Assembly (NCBI GenBank): GCA_964017145.1
Contig: OZ024843.1
Coordinates: 2,161,001 to 2,225,000 of the forward strand
Direction of reading: 5' to 3'
DNA: 64,000 nucleotides
Source of the DNA: Agrocybe praecox
Lineage: Eukaryota > Basidiomycota > Agaricomycetes > Agaricales > Agrocybaceae
Within the stretch, counting starts at the first letter, position 1; every line of letters begins with the position of its first letter. A program made the translations under genes and the position numbers. Under the pieces are notes generated by a model that worked only from the letters and a program-made list of their open reading frames with translations, did not search any database and was not told the DNA's origin. This document shows, piece by piece, positions 24,846 to 37,014 of the stretch.

Positions 24846-27800
24846 TTAAACAATGTCGCGGAGACTAGTCGGAACTTCAGGCTGCATTAAACGTTAGTCA
24901 AATTATTACTAGATGTCAAAAAACAGCCTTACACATTTGATTCTAAAGAAGGTTGGAAAAAGTTGACACTTATAAGTTATGTTGTAAAGAAGATGGAGTA
25001 AAAAAACGCTCACTTATAATAACATTCTATAGATCGTAACATTTCCACGTCGCCGCCTGTGGCAGTGACAAAATTGACGACTACTCCTGCTCGAGAATAG
25101 GCCGAAGCGATTGCGGGTGAGACACTAACGTATTGTTTAGTACGACAAAACAAAATGAGCATAGGAAGGTCATTCTTACCGGTTGGAGTACTCTTCTACA
25201 GCTTTCGGAAGATCTAAAAGATATTATCCGTAAATGTTTTGCTAACGTGCCAAAAGGAAAGAAAATACCGTAATTTATGACAAGAGGGACATGCGGAACT
25301 TCATTGTTCTTCAACGGGACGTCGTAGATGACCAGCACTTTGGTGGCTGGCTGCCTCGCAACGATTGAAGAGTTGTTCCTAAACTTATTCAATGCAGCGG
25401 CACGAGTAGCAACGTTCATGTCACCGTGCTTGAAGGCACCACATCAGGAAATAGTTGAATGTGTCATTTAAATCCACTCACAAGAGGAATAGCTTCAAAA
25501 CCACGACTGGCGAGTTTATAGACAACAGAATCAAGAGAGTTCATCCCTCCAACGTAAACAACGGCCTGGGTAATTTCAACGTCGTCAAATATGTCGGCAA
25601 GGGCGTCAAGCTTCCACTCGCGCGCTTGTGTCGTTTCAGCACTCGAAGTACTTCTTCCGGAGCCTATGATGCCGAGTCCACCGCCTGGAGTGGTGGTAGA
25701 TGGGTCAGATCTACCACCTGCCGTGAAGGCCAGATACAGATAAAACTGGCGCAAACCACGAGAACTTTGCGTAGTTTCCGGGTTTGCAACATTTCCATCG
25801 CGACGAACAAGGACTCGAACTGGCTCTCTCAGTTGGATAGCAGAAGCTAGATTGAGGACATCTTGAGGAACAGTATTAGAGAACAATGCAGTCTGGCGTT
25901 CAATTGATGTAGCAGCTGCCGATATCGATGTATCAACAGCAGAGAACCTGCGACCACCTCCATTGGATGTCTGGAAAGGCGGAATGATGGGGTTTCCAGG
26001 TTCAAACGGTGATGTAAAGGTGGTCGGAGCTGGAGCAGGCAAACCAGAAGCAGGGGTAGTCACAGTAGGGGTACCATTGGAGACAGGGCGAGAGCGGGGA
26101 GGAGGTAATAATTTTACAATGTTGAAAACAAATTCATGAAGATTCCGAGCAATCAACTGATCAACCTCATCAAGTACAAGGAATCGTACTTCCGAGCCAA
26201 TGAGACCGCCTGGAGAAGTGAAAAGAGCGTGAAGTTTTTGAGGAGTTCCGCAAATGATATGAGGCATATTCTGTTGAAGAAGACGCAACTCTTGGGCTAA
26301 ATCATTGCCCGCTGTTGACGCACCCACTCCGAGAGCAGATTTGACGCCAATGGGACCACCTAAATCGCGAATCATGCGCTGCGCTTGGGTGGCTTGATCA
26401 ACAGTGGTGGATACCATGATCACGATCGGACCGCGATTGGGGCGCGAGCCCATGTTCGTCACAGCAACTTGGATAGCCGGAATAACATAGGCTGCAATTC
26501 TTTCTTGAGTGGGAGGTGCTTGTGCGATAATGTCAGAACCACGGAGAAGGAACGGCAATGCACGTTGTTGTATCTTGTTGGGTGGTCCAACACTAGTGAT
26601 CAAATAAGTCCATGAGACCTTGGATAGTTTATGCTGTCAACATACCCAAATTTCGCAAGTGATCGAAGCAATTCCGGGGCAAGAGCCAACTGTTCCCACT
26701 TAGAAATTATAGGCCCATTATCTCGAGACCCTCCAGCCCAATTATCACCTTGAGGATCAATTATCTAGAAGCAATTTGATTAAGTTTGACTTTGGCTCAT
26801 TAAAAGAGTAATCATGACACTTACGCCCGACGAATCACGCCTGAGCAATCCAGAGACAGAGCGACGTTTGTCGCGGAGCATTGAATCCTGGCGGTTCATT
26901 CCCGGGTCGTTCGGACGGACAGGGAGGTCTAAGTTTCCAGCAGACCATGTACGCATGGGAGGATTTGGTTGTCGGGGAGCAGGCCTTAAATCTGGACGAT
27001 TCGGCAAACCGTGCCCAAGCAATGTTGCATTTGATACACTCCCCGATATTGTCTGGTTTGGTGCCAATTCCAACTGTGGACTGCTCAAACTGATTACCGA
27101 ATTGTGGCGCCCGTCGGGAATAGTTGTCTGCTGCATTTGCTGCGTCTGGAGAGCGAGAAGCTGCCCGACAGATGATGTCAACGTACTGAGGCGTTGAGAA
27201 ATGGAAGTTATGTCATCTGTATTGGCAGCTTGGTTTGGCGCAATATTCCCAATCGAAGGCCGTGGTTTCAAGGCCATCGATGAGGCATTGCTAGCGAATG
27301 GGTCTTTGAATTCTGGCTGGCTGTTGACACCGAGCGCCCGTTCAACCAACAAGTTAACTTTGCGGTTGATATCTCCAAGGTCGCGTTGAATTTCCCGTGT
27401 AGTATACTCGCAGCGTACGAGTCGATCAAGAATGTCATGAATCACAGGAGAAGCTTTGAGCTGAGCCTCAAAGTTTTGAGTTTGAAGGTCCGTGGCTGGG
27501 GTGGCGCGACTGTTGGAACCAAGGGATGATACAGGTGAAGAAGACGTAAACGGCACCCCTGACACGGAACCGCCGACAAAGAATGGGAGAGCTGGAAGGC
27601 GCTCGAGGCTGGGTTGCTGCTGCTGTTGAGCCGAATAGAAAGATGATCCTGGTGTTTGGTGGCCACTTCCAGGTCCCAAATCTTCTTCCTGCTCTGGAGA
27701 CTGTGTATCTTCTCTCTCAGTGAGGGTGCTCAAAGTCCCCAGACCATTCCCTTCCCTGACACCTCTGGTCTCCATGTTCGGATAAGACTTCCCTGCGTCC

Positions 27801-28081
27801 GCCTGGCGGAATGGCGGTGACTGACGCTGCAGGTCGCGCGGTCCTGGGGATGGTTGGTGTCGCGGGTCTTGAATCCTGCCTTGCGGAGGACTGGGGGATG
27901 ACTTGAGAGAACGAAAGTCTGACGAAGAATTGGAATGCAAGGAAACGGAACTTCTATCCTGCTCACGAAAGATGTTCTGTGAGAAGGTGACACCGCTAGG
28001 GCCTCGTTCATCGTCGCCTACACGAAAACCCCCGGGGAAGAAGGGCATGGAAGCAGGGTTCAGAGCAGCGCTCCTCGCCAT
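24846..28081 (-). CDS. eIF4A-like protein with eroded helicase motifs and long disordered N-terminus
   Basis: About 950 residues. Exon 1 (26825-28081, 419 residues) is Ser/Pro/Gln-rich and mostly disordered, with one helical stretch (TREIQRDLGDINRKVNLLVE). Exon 2 and the start of exon 3 form a good Q-motif (KWEQLALAPELLRSL, then GPPNKIQQRALPFLLRG). The rest follows eIF4A in order, but the catalytic motifs are changed: Walker A is AQAPPTQE (residues 482-489) instead of AxxGxGKT, motif II is DEVD (600-603), motif III is SNT (697-699), TPGR is TPQK, and the motif VI HRIGRxGR is absent. Non-catalytic segments remain: EWKLDALADIFDDVEITQAV, HGDMNVATR, LVINYDLP. A Pro/Ser-rich insert of about 60 residues lies between motifs II and III. 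It is probably an RNA-binding or scaffold pseudo-helicase; that role is inference. Confidence 0.85.
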
Positions 28082-29285
28082 GGCAGGAAATCAAGAGAAG
28101 ATACTACACTTTAAAGGAACTGACAACATGACTGGTTAGTAAGCATGAACAGCGAGTAAAGTGGAGATATTAACCGTTACGAGTTGCAGCAAAGGTAACT
28201 AAGCAAATTCCATGCAGACGACAGTCGTTTGACTGAAGACTGATGAAATCCTCGAGAGACCTGAGGACGTGCTGTTAACCGGACGGTGTGAGGTTATCAA
28301 CGGTTGATGTGTGTGTGACACATGATCAATATCAATCCCATTTGTCGTCCTTTCTACAACCCTTTATGATTTATCTTCTCAGTATTCAGGAGGTCTTTCC
28401 GCAGCTCAACGTATGGTCTTGTAATTCTATGTTGCATCTATTTCTGTCGAAAAATCAATTTCAACGCTCGTTGTTCGAGAACACCCAATACTATTTTATA
28501 ATACTTCAGATGTCGTGGCTATGAGTGACATTGGCAGGCAATCACTCGTCACTTCAGTCAAACTCTACATGCATGGAATTAAAAGCCCGAGTCGAACACT
28601 AGAAGATTACGATACAAAATGTAATCCAAAGCTAAAGGAATCATCTTCAGTATCTCTGTCAAGTTGAATTTTGATGATGCGAAGGATGATAATGCATCGA
28701 ATGACGTGATCCTGAACCAAGATAGAGTAACTATACCACAAACTGACATCGTAATCTTTGGAATTTTACCCGCAGTTGCTGTCAGGCGACAATTCATCGA
28801 TCATTGGCTGAGCTCCTACTTGATTATAAGGATACATGAAAGGTTGTACCTACTACGCATACATGGCAAGATTAAGATTTTTTTCTTGGAGAAGATCGTC
28901 ACGAGAAGTTAAGAGGGCGCTGATGAAAATCTCAGACGCTTTTGATCGGATTGCTATTGTTTTGAAAATGAAGCTAACTTCTCCTTCTCTAACATATAAA
29001 TTTGAAGTTGTAAGATATGAAAGTTACCGCTATTTGAGCATTCAAGGAACTACTAAGAACCTAGAACTAATTTCTGAATATGGCAATGAGTTCCCAAATT
29101 GGAAATGGAATCAGAGCGCCTATTTTATCTTATGGGATGGATTTCACTTATCTCAATGCCAGATGCAATCGGAGAACAAAAACATCATAAATGTACATAT
29201 ACAATAACGATTAAAAGAAATTACTGGCATATCCTATCAGAGCTGTAGATACAATTACGGAGCAAGTCCATTACTAACTCATTTA
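28082..29285. other. AT-rich gene-free stretch
   Basis: This is the 5' flank of the eIF4A-like gene, followed by about 1 kb of AT-rich sequence up to the 3' end of the Psh1-like gene. Short open frames near 28660-29210 match no family I recognise. It may be decayed transposon or 3' UTR sequence. Confidence 0.4.
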
Positions 29286-31426
29286 TTATTCATCGTCTTC
29301 ATCTTCATCTGACATCAATTGAATCCTCCGACCTCGTCTTGTGAGCCGTGGACCCCCGTCTCCCAGGAGAACGTCCTCGTCCTCGTCCTCGTCCTCATCG
29401 TCCTCTTCAACTACTAAGTCTTCGTCCTCTCCGTTGGAATCTAAATCAACCTCCACGACATTGGAGTCCCTGCGTCTTAATCTTCCTTCAAGGTATTGCC
29501 GTAAAATGCCTGCGACTGGTTCCACATCGTTGTCAACCCCATCTTCGTCATCGTCAAGGTCGATGACATCTGACTCTTCTCCGTCTGATTCATCATCAAG
29601 GACTCTCCGTCTAGCCCGACGGACAGCAGGTGCTTCAATAACTTCAACTTCATCGTCTTCGTCTTCGTCGTTCTCTTGGTTTCCAAATCTTTCCACAACA
29701 TCGTCGTCGTCAATGAAACTTCCTTCGGAAGACTCATCAAGATAAGGACCTCTATATCCTCCATACTCGTCATTTTCCGAGCCCTCTCCTTCAGATTCCG
29801 CTTGCTCTTCATGTTGCCCATGCCAGTGTCGTTGTGCAATGCGAAGATAATCAAAGAGGTCCATAGACGCATCATCGTCCGAGCCTGAGCCATCCTCAAG
29901 ATTTTCCGGATCATCCACCATCCAACTTTGGTGGTCTCGAATATCGTCTTCACCATCGCTGTCTGCATCGTCGTCATCAAAATGATAACCGAGTTGCGGT
30001 CCAAAAAAGAGAGGATGACCACCATCACCATCAGACCCTTCGTCATCATCATCGTCATCATCATCTAGACCATGCCCGGGATAACGACGTTGACAGCCAG
30101 AGCAAATGCCATCCCATATTTCGTGGTAACAAGCAGTGCAACGATAAATTCCACCGTCTTCTGCATCATGCCAACCCATTTGCTCTCGGTCTTCGTCACC
30201 TTGTTCTACTGGAGGAGGACCGAATGCTTGCGGAAAGAGTGCATTGAAAGCTGCGCCAAAAGGAAGTGCATTTCCAAGACCTGCTTTGCGGAATAAGTTT
30301 CGCCAGGGATCGACGTTATTGGCATCTTCTGCTGAGGTTTTATGTACGGGAGGAGGAATCTCGGCCAGGCCACTGCGTACCAATGCAGCAACCATGTCCT
30401 TGATTGACCACATCACAATGGGACGCTCTGAGACCACAGCGCGACATACAGGACACATCTTGCGGCGACGGATAAAGGCACCATTCTTAGCAGCAGCGGT
30501 ATCGAGGATGGCTTCGACATTATCGTCATTTCCTATAACAGGTGCATTTGCAGCTTCGGGGTTCTGAGGTGCTGTGAACCAGCGGATTAAGCAGCCGTAA
30601 CAAGTTATGTGTCCACAAGGTGCAAGTGCATAAGGCTTGTACAAGGGGTCGTGACATATTTGACAAGTAAGGGATTGTTGATGATTATGGAAAAGATTCT
30701 GGTGTTCATTGAGGAGCTAAAAGAGAACATTCAACACGCGAAGCTCCATTATTCTGAAGTAAGCATTACCATACCTTGTCTTTGGAGGCAAGCTGCTCCT
30801 TTAACAGGGCTATTTCGGTCGCTTGAGAGGACATTTCCTCTAATAAGTTGCTGGATCCTGATCCGGAGGCTGTGGTCTCAGTAGCATCTTCCAGAAGACA
30901 GGGTGTGGCTCGAGGTGGCGAATTTGATTTGACCTTGCCTTTGCCTTTGTCTAACAACTGTACACGGAAATCAAATCAAGGCAAGAAAAACTCAATATTC
31001 AATGATACGTACGCTGTCTTCTGGGTTTATGTTTTCTTCTAATTTGACTTCGTTCCCCACTGAGCTGCTCATGAGGTTTTGCTCCGGCTCTCGTGAGGTA
31101 GAAGTAGAGCCCCGTTTCGTAGTGGCCTGCACCTCAGGCGTTGCCTTTGACACCTCATTATGACCAGAATTACTTGAGTTCTGGATGACAACCGTAGACC
31201 TCTTCTTCTTTCTTCTTTTCTTCTTTTTCTTGTCTTTTCCGTGTATCGATATAGTTGACGAAGTCTCTCCTCCAGCTTTCATCTTCTTTGCATTCCTCAG
31301 GTTCTCTAGTATTTCGATTTCGGATGCAGGCCTCTTTTTCGAGTTTACAGAGTGTGGAGGAGTATTTGACACTGTTGAAGTGGCCACACTGGGCCCCGGA
31401 GTTGTCTGGCGCGTAGAGACTGGCAT
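29286..31426 (-). CDS. Psh1-like RING-type E3 ubiquitin ligase
   Basis: The N-terminus (MPVSTRQTTPGPS) is Ser-rich with basic blocks (KKRPASEIEI, KDKKKKKRRKKKR) that look like nuclear localisation signals. After a short coiled coil (EIALLKEQLASKDK) comes a RING finger: LTCQICHDPLYKPYALAPCG, HITCYGCLIRWF, and MCPVCRAVV, with a 40-residue loop before the last Cys pair. A second zinc motif, YRCTACYHEIWDGICSGCQR, follows, then a very acidic tail ending RIQLMSDEDEDDE. RING, second CxxC zinc site and acidic tail in this order are the layout of yeast Psh1, which ubiquitylates the centromeric histone Cse4. Assignment as a functional Psh1 orthologue is inference. Introns are seen at about 30960-31013 and 30715-30765. 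Confidence 0.85.
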
Positions 31427-31834
31427 TTTGGAGATGACTGTACGAAAAGAGAGGCATACGATCCCTCTTGTGCATGAAATAGTACATTTTTCTCACGCTT
31501 TTGACGATCACTCACTGTCAGACGGCTACATCTGGCTGTATTCATTACTAACTTGTTGACTTGCTGTAATTGTCAAATAATGGGTGGAATATCATGATTG
31601 AAGGGAAGACAATGGACTAATACACATGGTTTAAAGCTTTATAATGGTGAAAGAAGAAAATGCGAGTTCGTCGAGTCGCTTATTTCCAATGGCTCTACAT
31701 ACTTTACGGTCTTACACTAGGAAAATGATTGAAAAATACATAGGGCTTACTTTAATGGTAAATTGGGTATATGAGATGGGTTCGTTCAGATAATGCATTT
31801 GGGGAAGGAGAAGCCAAAACATCTGAACCGGTCG

Positions 31835-32742
31835 CTATCCGGAGTCCGATAATCTATGAAGCGTTCTGTGTCGTGTGGGGCAAGAGGTCTGTATGCAGCC
31901 ATTAAACATAGACGTTCGCCAAAAGAAAAGAGAAGAACAGTACTTTGGGAGGTTACCATCGGTTGAAGAGGTTGGTTTGTCGAGTCGTGCATTTATTTTG
32001 GCCAATCGACCTGAAATTCAATCTTAACTTGAGTAACAGTTGGTTAAAATATACGAACTGACTTACCGTTGACTATCTCCTCGACCTCCGGCAGATCGCC
32101 AGCAGTAGACGACACCTTGGGAACAAGTCAATATTCTACACAGGCGAAGTTGGCAAGACATACCACAATCTTGTTACCATCCAACAAAGTATGATGAAGG
32201 ATAAGCGCTTTCCTAGCGGATCGAGAGGTTGCGAACTCGACTGAGGCGTAGTGTCGATCTCTAACCGTACGTTCAATGGAAGGAATGTCAACTTTGAGGG
32301 GTTTTCCTCTACTACAACGAACGGAAACCCGGAGTATTTCGCCACAATTCCGGAAGTGTGCACGAATGTGCTCTTCATTCATACTGGGTAGCAACTTGAA
32401 AGGAATAAGAAAGGGAGATAAAGACGCGAGGACCGAGTACTCACATTTCCGACAAATACATACTTGAGATCGTGGGCTTTCGGTTTGGCAAGAACCTGGG
32501 CTTTCTGCTGCTTGACCTCTCTCTTTATCGCCTCCTTCGCGCCTGAGATCCGGGCTTGCCTCTGAACAGGCCTGGTGCTGCCCTTACCCTTGCGCTCGGC
32601 ATCATGTAGTTTCTGCAATGCTAATTAGTAAAGCAGGTGTATCCGAGTGGCACTCACGCACAGTACTCTTGGGTTTCGGGGGTGCAGAGGGAGCGATAAA
32701 AGAACTCGAGGAGAAAGAAGTCGAGGGACATGCGTAGCGCAT
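31835..32742 (-). CDS. RRM-domain RNA-binding protein
   Basis: Start MRYACPSTSFSSSSFIAPSA, then a basic region (KLHDAERKGKGSTRPVQRQA, REVKQQKAQVLAKPK), then one RNA recognition motif: LKYVFVGN (RNP2-like), SMNEEHIRAHFRNCGEILRV, HYASVEFATSRSARKALILH (RNP1-like), and LLDGNKIVV. It ends in STAGDLPEVEEIVNG followed by an uncertain last exon; the simplest reading stops at 31835, and another splice choice stops near 31993. At least four introns are present. The family cannot be named more closely; the basic N-terminus and single RRM would suit a nucleolar or ribosome-assembly role, but that is inference. It is divergent from FMC1 by about 440 bp. Confidence 0.7.
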
Positions 32743-33183
32743 TGCAGAAAAGTTGTTGATAGAGAGTTGAAGGTAAGGACGCGCTAATTAAGCGATGCTC
32801 AGAGAAGGGGAGCAAGAATGACAAATTAACAAGTTGATGGGCTTTATAGGGTGCGCAATTTCCAATAGGCATAACCGTCGACCACAATGTGGCTTCTTGT
32901 GGCTTTTTATCTCTGACATTGGTCCAATTCTTCTTTTATTATTGTAAGAGCGTGAATCAACTCGCTCGAATTTATTGGATCTCATTTGTTGGATAGAAGC
33001 AGAACGACAAAAGAGAGGGCGAGTCGTTGGCGAGTCGGGGTAATAGCCACTGGTAAGAACGTTCCCATTATTCGCCCATTTTGGCTTGAATTGATCCCCG
33101 ATCCCAGCTTCGGCCCGGCACGTGATAGTTTCAATAACGATTCACGAAAGGTGACGGTCAGTGCTGAGTGTATTCTCTCCAAG

Positions 33184-33633
33184 ATGTTGGCTCAAAGAGG
33201 TTCCCTATTCCGTGCCGCCTTAAACGAACTCCAGCAATCTGTGCGTATATAACTTGTTGGAAAACTGGCAAACTGACCCAAGGCTCATATTTTAAGGTCA
33301 AACCTCCCAGAACACCCAATCAAAATATTGTCGCCCAGTTTCGTTCCATTGCAGAGAGAATAGAGTCAAAAAATGACGCACAAGGTGCTCGAGTGTATGA
33401 AAACGCGATTCTTTTCTTGAAATCCCAACGAGAACACAAGGTAGCATCCCATTCTTCAAAGCAATATGAGCCGTATTAAGTGTGATTCTTCTTAGCGACT
33501 CTTGGAAAGGTACAACAGTCTTCCACAGTCACGTGGTACACACGACTTAGTGATACAGTTGTGTCGTAAATTGCGTCGCGTTGACGTGTTAGGGCACGTA
33601 GAACCACGAATTCTTTTGAATTCTACTCTTTAA
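33184..33633 (+). CDS. FMC1: FMC1-like LYR-motif mitochondrial protein
   Basis: Three exons (33184-33240, 33297-33440, 33496-33633) give 112 residues. MLAQRGSLFRAALNELQQS has the LYR-type start (here Leu-Phe-Arg), followed by VKPPRTPNQNIVAQFRSIAE and ENAILFLKSQREHKRLLERY, which matches the Fmc1 family. In yeast Fmc1 is needed to assemble the F1 sector of ATP synthase at high temperature, through Atp12. The C-terminal part (LCRKLRRVDVLGHVEPR) is also family-like. Introns are 56 and 55 nt. Confidence 0.87.
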
Positions 33634-33999
33634 AATGCACAGATAAATATATGAGATGAGATAATATACATAGAGGGCTGATTCATGTAAAAATAAGCTT
33701 GAATTTCCGAGCTAATTCCAGCAAATGACCTGCAACCAAATTTATATGGTCATTTGGTACACCATTTCTTGTGATATAGTTCTAAAAAAAATCTGAGACA
33801 CTGCTTCGATGCTTTTATCAGCCTATAGGAGTATTTGGAAGTCCATATATCTTATAATATATGTTAAACATGTGAAAGAAAGTTATTTATGTTCGCTTTT
33901 TCCAGGCCTTGAGAACAGCCTTTATATACATACATTTACCCATGCTCAGAAGCGATTTCCAGTCCCCAGTCATTCTCACTCCTTGTATCTCCTCTCGAC

Positions 34000-36489
34000 A
34001 TGGCTGGACGCGCTAAATCCCAGCTTGCAAAGGCCGTTGAGCGCCGAAAATTGCATGACAAGCTAATGCAAGCTGCCATTGAGATGCATAAAGTGGAGAT
34101 GAAGAAACCTCAAAAGGAGCGACTTGGTCTTCGTAAAATCTGCATCACTATTTCTCAGCAGCACTACGAGGCTACTGGAAACATTATAAAGCTTTCACAT
34201 TCGACATTGGCTCGTCTTTCGGCTGGAGGAATGTCCCGGGAGAGATCTGGTGCTGAACGCAGCTGGCTGCTTGACTCAGAAGTTGAAGTCGTGATTGAAG
34301 TCATCAATGATCTTGCAACACGAGGCTTTCCGATTACTCACAAGCGTTTGAAGGAGGTTGTCGACACTATCTGTGTCGCTCGGCTTGGCGATTCATTCCC
34401 AGCTGCAGGTGTGGGCATTAATTGGACGTACCGTTTTGCTGTCAAGCACAAGGATCGCATCAAGGTATCTCGTTCCAGTCCCCTTGAGGATAAGCGTGGT
34501 CGTGCGGCCAATCCAGCAAACAACAAAGCCTGGTACACCCTCCTAGAAGAAACACTCAAAAAATTTAATATCAAGCCCGAAAATTTATACGGGAGCGACG
34601 AAGTTGGCTGTCAGTTCTGTGGGCATGGAGAACGTCACTACGTTTTTGGACCTCGAACAAAAGGTGCACCCCGAGAGCTTACTGGTGGGACACGCGAAAA
34701 TGTCACGGTGATCTGCACTATCTGTGCAGACGGAACCAGTGTTCCTCCTGGAATTATTTTCAAGGGGCAGTCATACAACATCAAGTGGGCTGGCAATAAT
34801 CCACTTGACGCATCGTAGGTTTTCAATAATTCAAAATACATGTAATTAATTCGATTTTTTTTTTGCAGGATAGGCTATCAGGCAAAGGGCTGGACCGATG
34901 GGGAGATAGGTGTCGAATGGATCAAGATATTTGATAAGGCAACAAAGGCAAAAGCAGCTGGCGAGTACCGGTTACTTCTTGTTGATGGTCATAATTCCCA
35001 CTACACTGTCCCTTTTCTCGAATATGCTCGGAACAATAAGATTATTGTTCTCTGCTATCCAGCGCATGGTACACATATTTACCAAGGTCTCGACGTCGTT
35101 ATATTCTCCGTTTTAAAGCTCCACCTTGCAAATGAGAGGGAGAAACTCTACCGTGAAACTGGACAACCTCTTGATAAATTCAACTTTACTGACATTTTGG
35201 CCAAGGCATATACGCAATCATTCACCCCAGAAAACATTAAAACAGCCTTCCGAAAGACAGGTGTCCATCCCTTTGATCCCTCAGTTGTCACGAAGGATAT
35301 GCTGGCACCGAGCAAGGAAACATCTATTGAATCACATTTACCATCAACTAGGACAACAACCGAGCCTGTTATGATCATTGCAGATATGCTACGGGAGCTC
35401 CAGCTAGTGGATCCAGGTAGCTACGACCCTGATGTGGACATTTTCCCCCCCAGCGAGCCCCCATTGACGTCGAGAAGCTCAATCCCACAAGAGGAGGAAG
35501 CCCCTAATCGTGCGGCAGAGATAAGATCTCAGGAGCCGCGCGTGACGAGATCAGGAACACGGTCAGTCACACCATCAACATCAACATCAACGTCAACATC
35601 ATCATCAACTCTCACACAATCAACCACCATCCCCGCGTCTCGTTCCCCCACTCCCATCCCCCCTCCACCAAACACTGCCACCCTCAAAATTCTCGAAAAC
35701 ACTGTTGAAAAGCTCCGCCGAACCAACCTCCGCCATCTCGTTGCCCCCCAATCTGTTACATCATCAGATCCCCCCCCCGAAATCAACACCCGCACCCAGA
35801 AAGAAATGGGTGTCCCCAACAATGCCCGCGCTGCTCTGGAGATGGAGCCGTCAACCGAGCGTGAGCTCTTCCTGATCACGGCCCTTCGTGAATATGATGC
35901 CCAGTTTCGCTCGATTGAGGCCCATGCCTACGAAATGCAAGCATCCAATATCCTCAACCAGGCCTTTGCACGTCGTTTGAAGGCTCAACTTGCAGCAAAG
36001 GAGGAAAAAGCAAAGGGAAAGGGGAAAAAGACGAAATTGGTGGGTGATGGCCTACCCCGCATGCTCACAGCGGACGATTTTTACGAGCTGGCGAAGCAGA
36101 AGCAAGCTGAGGTGGATGCTGAGATGGTGGATAAGGATGAGAGGAAGAAGGCCACCGAGAGGTACAGGAAGGCCACGGAACGATGGAAGGTCCTGGATGC
36201 ACAGAGGAAGAAGAATGCAGCAGCAGCTAGGGCTGCCAACAAAACAGCTGCCGACGATTTCAAGAAACGAGCGAACGAAGCAAAGAAAAAGAAGATCCCC
36301 TTCAATGAGCAACCCCCCACCCCCCTCCTTGTTCCCAGAGCCATCCCAAAGCCCAAACTGAAGGACTTCTTGGCTGAGCTGCAGGAAGTAAATGACGAGG
36401 AGGGCGAGGACAGCAACAGCGAGGATGCAGAGGATGATGGTGAGCCCTCCAGCGAGCATGACGACGACGACGACGACGACGACGAATGA
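34000..36489 (+). mobile_element. Pogo-like DDE transposase gene, apparently intact
   Basis: Two exons (34000-34814, 34869-36489) read without a break as 811 residues. The N-terminal region (ERLGLRKICITISQQHYEAT, LSHSTLARLSAGG) is a psq-type helix-turn-helix, followed by a CENP-B/Tc5-type DNA-binding region (VIEVINDLATRGFPITHKRL). The DDE domain has all three acids: YGSDEVGCQF, LLLVDGHNSHYTVPFLEYAR, and YQGLDVVIFSVLK, a DDD arrangement typical of pogo. The long C-terminal extension is Ser/Thr/Pro-rich, then Lys-rich and coiled, and ends in an Asp run. GC content is higher than in the flanks, which suggests recent arrival or a domesticated, selected gene. I could not find clear terminal inverted repeats at either side. 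Confidence 0.85.
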
Positions 36490-37014
36490 ACACAGCCGCA
36501 ACATGGCCGGGCCGGGATTCCAAATTAGGAATTTCGGCACTGTATCAACTATTGGTGGGCCCCATTTAGATCGCTGTCGGGCTTTTTTCTTTTTTCTTCC
36601 CCTCATATGTCATTCTCTGGACCTTTTTTTGTGTACTCGTAATATGTACATACTCATATACCTACTGCCTTATTTTATTTTATTCTGTGTGTATGTTCTT
36701 GTCCCGAAAAAAATAGATTTATATTTCGGTGTATTATATAATCGTTGAAAACTGAACCCTCTTTTCGACCTCACCGCTGAAGAGAGAATCAAGGCGACCG
36801 CCAGAAGAGTCGGGCTTAATATGCCTATTGAGCACAAACCAGAGTAAATGTTATGTGAACGGTATAATGGCTCGATAGACATCGTAATGCTTTTTACTTA
36901 GTAATAAGTGTATAATACTTTATTTAGCACTTGACAGGATACTTACCATAAACAGAGCCCAACAAAGACGAAATTCTGTCTTGACTCTTTCGATCTCGAA
37001 AATCAGATAAACCT
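36490..37014. other. Gap between transposase and SUA5
   Basis: T-rich 3' flank of the transposase, then the 5' flank of SUA5. No coding feature and no convincing terminal inverted repeat was seen. Confidence 0.4.

Noticed and set aside
28664..29207. Plus-strand open frames in the AT-rich gap
   Set aside because: No domain, no plausible splicing partners and composition like non-coding DNA.
29341..29745. Long Ser-rich plus-strand frame
   Set aside because: It is the antisense shadow of the Asp/Glu-rich tail of the Psh1-like ligase.
33634..33999. Terminal inverted repeat of the pogo element
   Set aside because: Compared by eye with 36490-37010; no convincing matching ends or TA target duplication were found.
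35529..36606. Minus-strand frames opposite the transposase C-terminus
   Set aside because: Shadows of low-complexity Ser/Thr and Lys/Asp codons on the plus strand.
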